DNA of 22,386 bases from NCBI GenBank assembly GCA_964596115.1, contig CAZQRW010000031.1, positions 1 through 22,386 of the forward strand. Reading direction: 5' to 3'. The notes below the pieces were generated by a model. The model saw nothing but the letters and a program-made list of their open reading frames with translations. It was not told the DNA's origin and did not search any database. This stretch comes from CAZQRW01 sp964596115 (lineage in GTDB: Bacteria; Hydrothermota; UBA3072; B12-G15). Both the position numbers and the translations under genes were made by a program. Shown piece by piece: positions 21,680 through 22,386 of the stretch (position 1 is the stretch's first letter; each line of letters begins with the position of its first letter).

Positions 21680-21979
21680 TTAAAATTTTATTAGTTTCCT
21701 CTCGATACCAAGAAATACAAAAATATCTTCAAATAGTTTCTTGAGCAATTCAATATTTACCTTAAATATCACATTTTTCCCCTCTTTTCTTCTAAGGACG
21801 AGCCCTACATTCTCCAGGGTTTTCAGGTGATGAGATGCAACAGAAGCACTCATATTAAATTTTTGTGCGACATCACCTACACAAAATTCCCTATCCGAAA
21901 GATAGCGAAGTATCTCAAGTCTCCTCTCTTCAGATAATGCCTTAAATATCTTTGCCTTTTCCCTTAATGTCAATTTCAT
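21680..21979 (-). CDS. second ArsR-family transcriptional regulator
   Basis: A 99-aa winged-helix repressor: KAKIFKALSEERRLEILRYL, then EFCVGDVAQKFNMSASVASHHLKTLENVGLV and a basic wing RRKEGKNVIFKV. Only one Cys (C33) is present, at the position of the metal-site helix, so classical two-Cys metal binding is not available. I chose the ATG at 21979 because AAGGAT lies about six bases upstream and the family begins there; a longer frame to 22021 would add 14 residues overlapping its promoter. It is convergent with the OsmC gene (12-bp gap) and downstream of the SPW-repeat gene on the same strand. Confidence 0.88.
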   Translation of the reverse strand: MKLTLREKAKIFKALSEERRLEILRYLSDREFCVGDVAQKFNMSASVASHHLKTLENVGLVLRRKEGKNVIFKVNIELLKKLFEDIFVFLGIERKLIKF

Positions 21980-21993
21980 AACATCCTTTTTGT

Positions 21994-22021
21994 ATTTTAT
22001 AATATAAATGAAAAAAATCAA
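21994..22021 (-). promoter_or_regulatory. promoter of second arsR with overlapping AT-rich dyad
   Basis: On the minus strand TTGATT (22021-22016), a 16-nt spacer and TAAAAT (21999-21994) form a promoter. The odd-centred dyad TTTATA-T-TATAAA (22008-21996) overlaps the -10. It resembles, but is not identical to, the operator shared by usp and the first arsR. Confidence 0.5.
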
Positions 22022-22031
22022 CCTTGTTTTC

Positions 22032-22063
22032 GAAGAATGGAAGGGGAAGAGATTTCATTCTTC
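22032..22063 (-). terminator. hairpin after the SPW gene, possible weak terminator
   Basis: GAAGAATG and CATTCTTC (22032-22039 and 22056-22063) form an 8-bp perfect stem with a 16-nt loop starting at the stop codon of the SPW gene. It lacks a T-run on the minus strand, so it may be an attenuator, an mRNA-end stabiliser or a processing site rather than a classical terminator. Confidence 0.35.
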
Positions 22064-22386
22064 TATTGTGCACCCTTTTGAAGGGCTGCGACTAATCCAA
22101 CAACAAGAATAATAATACCAGAGATTAAATCATTCCACAGATTGCCCGTCTTATTTGCAACAATGCCAGGTATAAAGGCAGCAATGATTAGCCATATGCC
22201 CATAATGCCATTTATCCAGCATATTGCCTTTTTTGCCCCTACTGCTATAAAGGCAAAAATAGCCACTAATATACCAACAATGAGATCATTCCATAGGCTA
22301 CCCGTTCTACTGGTAGTTATGCCAGGGATGAATGCTGCAATCACCAGCCAGATACCCAGTACAAAATTTGTCCAATTTTCCCACAT
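22063..22386 (-). CDS. SPW-repeat membrane protein (possibly 5'-truncated by the window)
   Basis: The frame gives 107 residues with four hydrophobic helices arranged as two copies of one unit: NWTNFVLGIWLVIAAFIPGI then LWNDLIVGILVAIFAFI, repeated as WINGIMGIWLIIAAFIPGI then LWNDLISGIIILVVGL. This is the SPW-repeat family (Pfam PF03779), small bacterial membrane proteins of unknown function. An ATG falls exactly on the window edge (22384-22386), so the true start may lie further out; many family members have several residues before the W-E-N-W motif. It ends in a short polar tail before a hairpin and the second arsR gene. Confidence 0.85.
   Translation of the reverse strand: MWENWTNFVLGIWLVIAAFIPGITTSRTGSLWNDLIVGILVAIFAFIAVGAKKAICWINGIMGIWLIIAAFIPGIVANKTGNLWNDLISGIIILVVGLVAALQKGAQ

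Noticed and set aside
1..22386. tRNA, rRNA or CRISPR array
   Set aside because: No cloverleaf with a GTTCRA-type arm, no rRNA-like conserved block and no regularly spaced direct repeats with unique spacers were seen on either strand.

Overview
The window is AT-rich bacterial chromosome. It reads as one housekeeping operon followed by secreted or outer-membrane genes and a stress/Fe-S region. Two features suggest a lineage. The secreted propeller protein ends in a T9SS/FlgD-like C-terminal sorting domain, and there is a CBM9-DUF5916 outer-membrane protein; both are typical of the FCB superphylum and neighbouring uncultured lineages (WOR-3, TA06 and Cloacimonadota-like). A UbiA-family enzyme resembling archaeal lipid prenyltransferases, and a minimal SmsC/SmsB-type Fe-S pair, fit a thermophilic or anaerobic member of such a group. 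No rRNA, tRNA or CRISPR array is visible, so the taxonomic placement is inference only.

Positions 1-1183 (accessory, decayed): an unrecognised open frame runs in from the left edge. A DUF6483-like helical protein on the minus strand follows. Beside it is a chimeric pseudogene joining the C-terminus of an ABC-2 permease to the first codons of a REP-associated (Y1/IS200-like) transposase. The junction lies within a 123-bp segment bounded by an 18-bp inverted repeat.

Positions 1149-9257 (housekeeping, plus strand, largely overlapping genes): era, with an apparently leaderless promoter, is followed by a 45-aa Tat-signal-like microprotein and a 35-aa very basic protein. Then come a UPF0173 metallo-hydrolase, an EnvC-type amidase activator, holB (delta'), ricT, metG, a UbiA-family prenyltransferase and uppP. 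The group links ribosome maturation, replication, RNA processing, translation and polyprenyl/envelope metabolism. metG carries a strong in-frame internal ribosome-binding site in front of its C-terminal tRNA-binding domain.

Positions 9214-16902 (minus strand): a small lipoprotein, a 1015-aa secreted protein with about 14 Ycf48/BNR-type blades (enough for two seven-bladed propellers), an 878-bp gene-free stretch with a structured element and degenerate repeats, the DUF5916 outer-membrane protein, and an HpcH/HpaI-family aldolase.

Positions 17041-21667 (plus strand) are the most interesting part. Two adjacent transcription units are a universal stress protein plus a BASS/ACR3-like transporter, and ArsR regulator plus DGC-domain protein plus SmsC plus SmsB plus OsmC-like protein. 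Both start from TTGAC-type promoters whose -10 region is covered by the same 19-nt sequence, whose 16-bp core (ATTTATATATATAAAT) is a perfect palindrome. I infer a regulon in which the ArsR protein senses a metal(loid) or sulfur species and controls export, thiol/zinc proteins and minimal Fe-S cluster assembly.

Positions 21680-22386 (minus strand): a second ArsR-family regulator with its own related AT-rich operator, and an SPW-repeat membrane protein that reaches the right edge.
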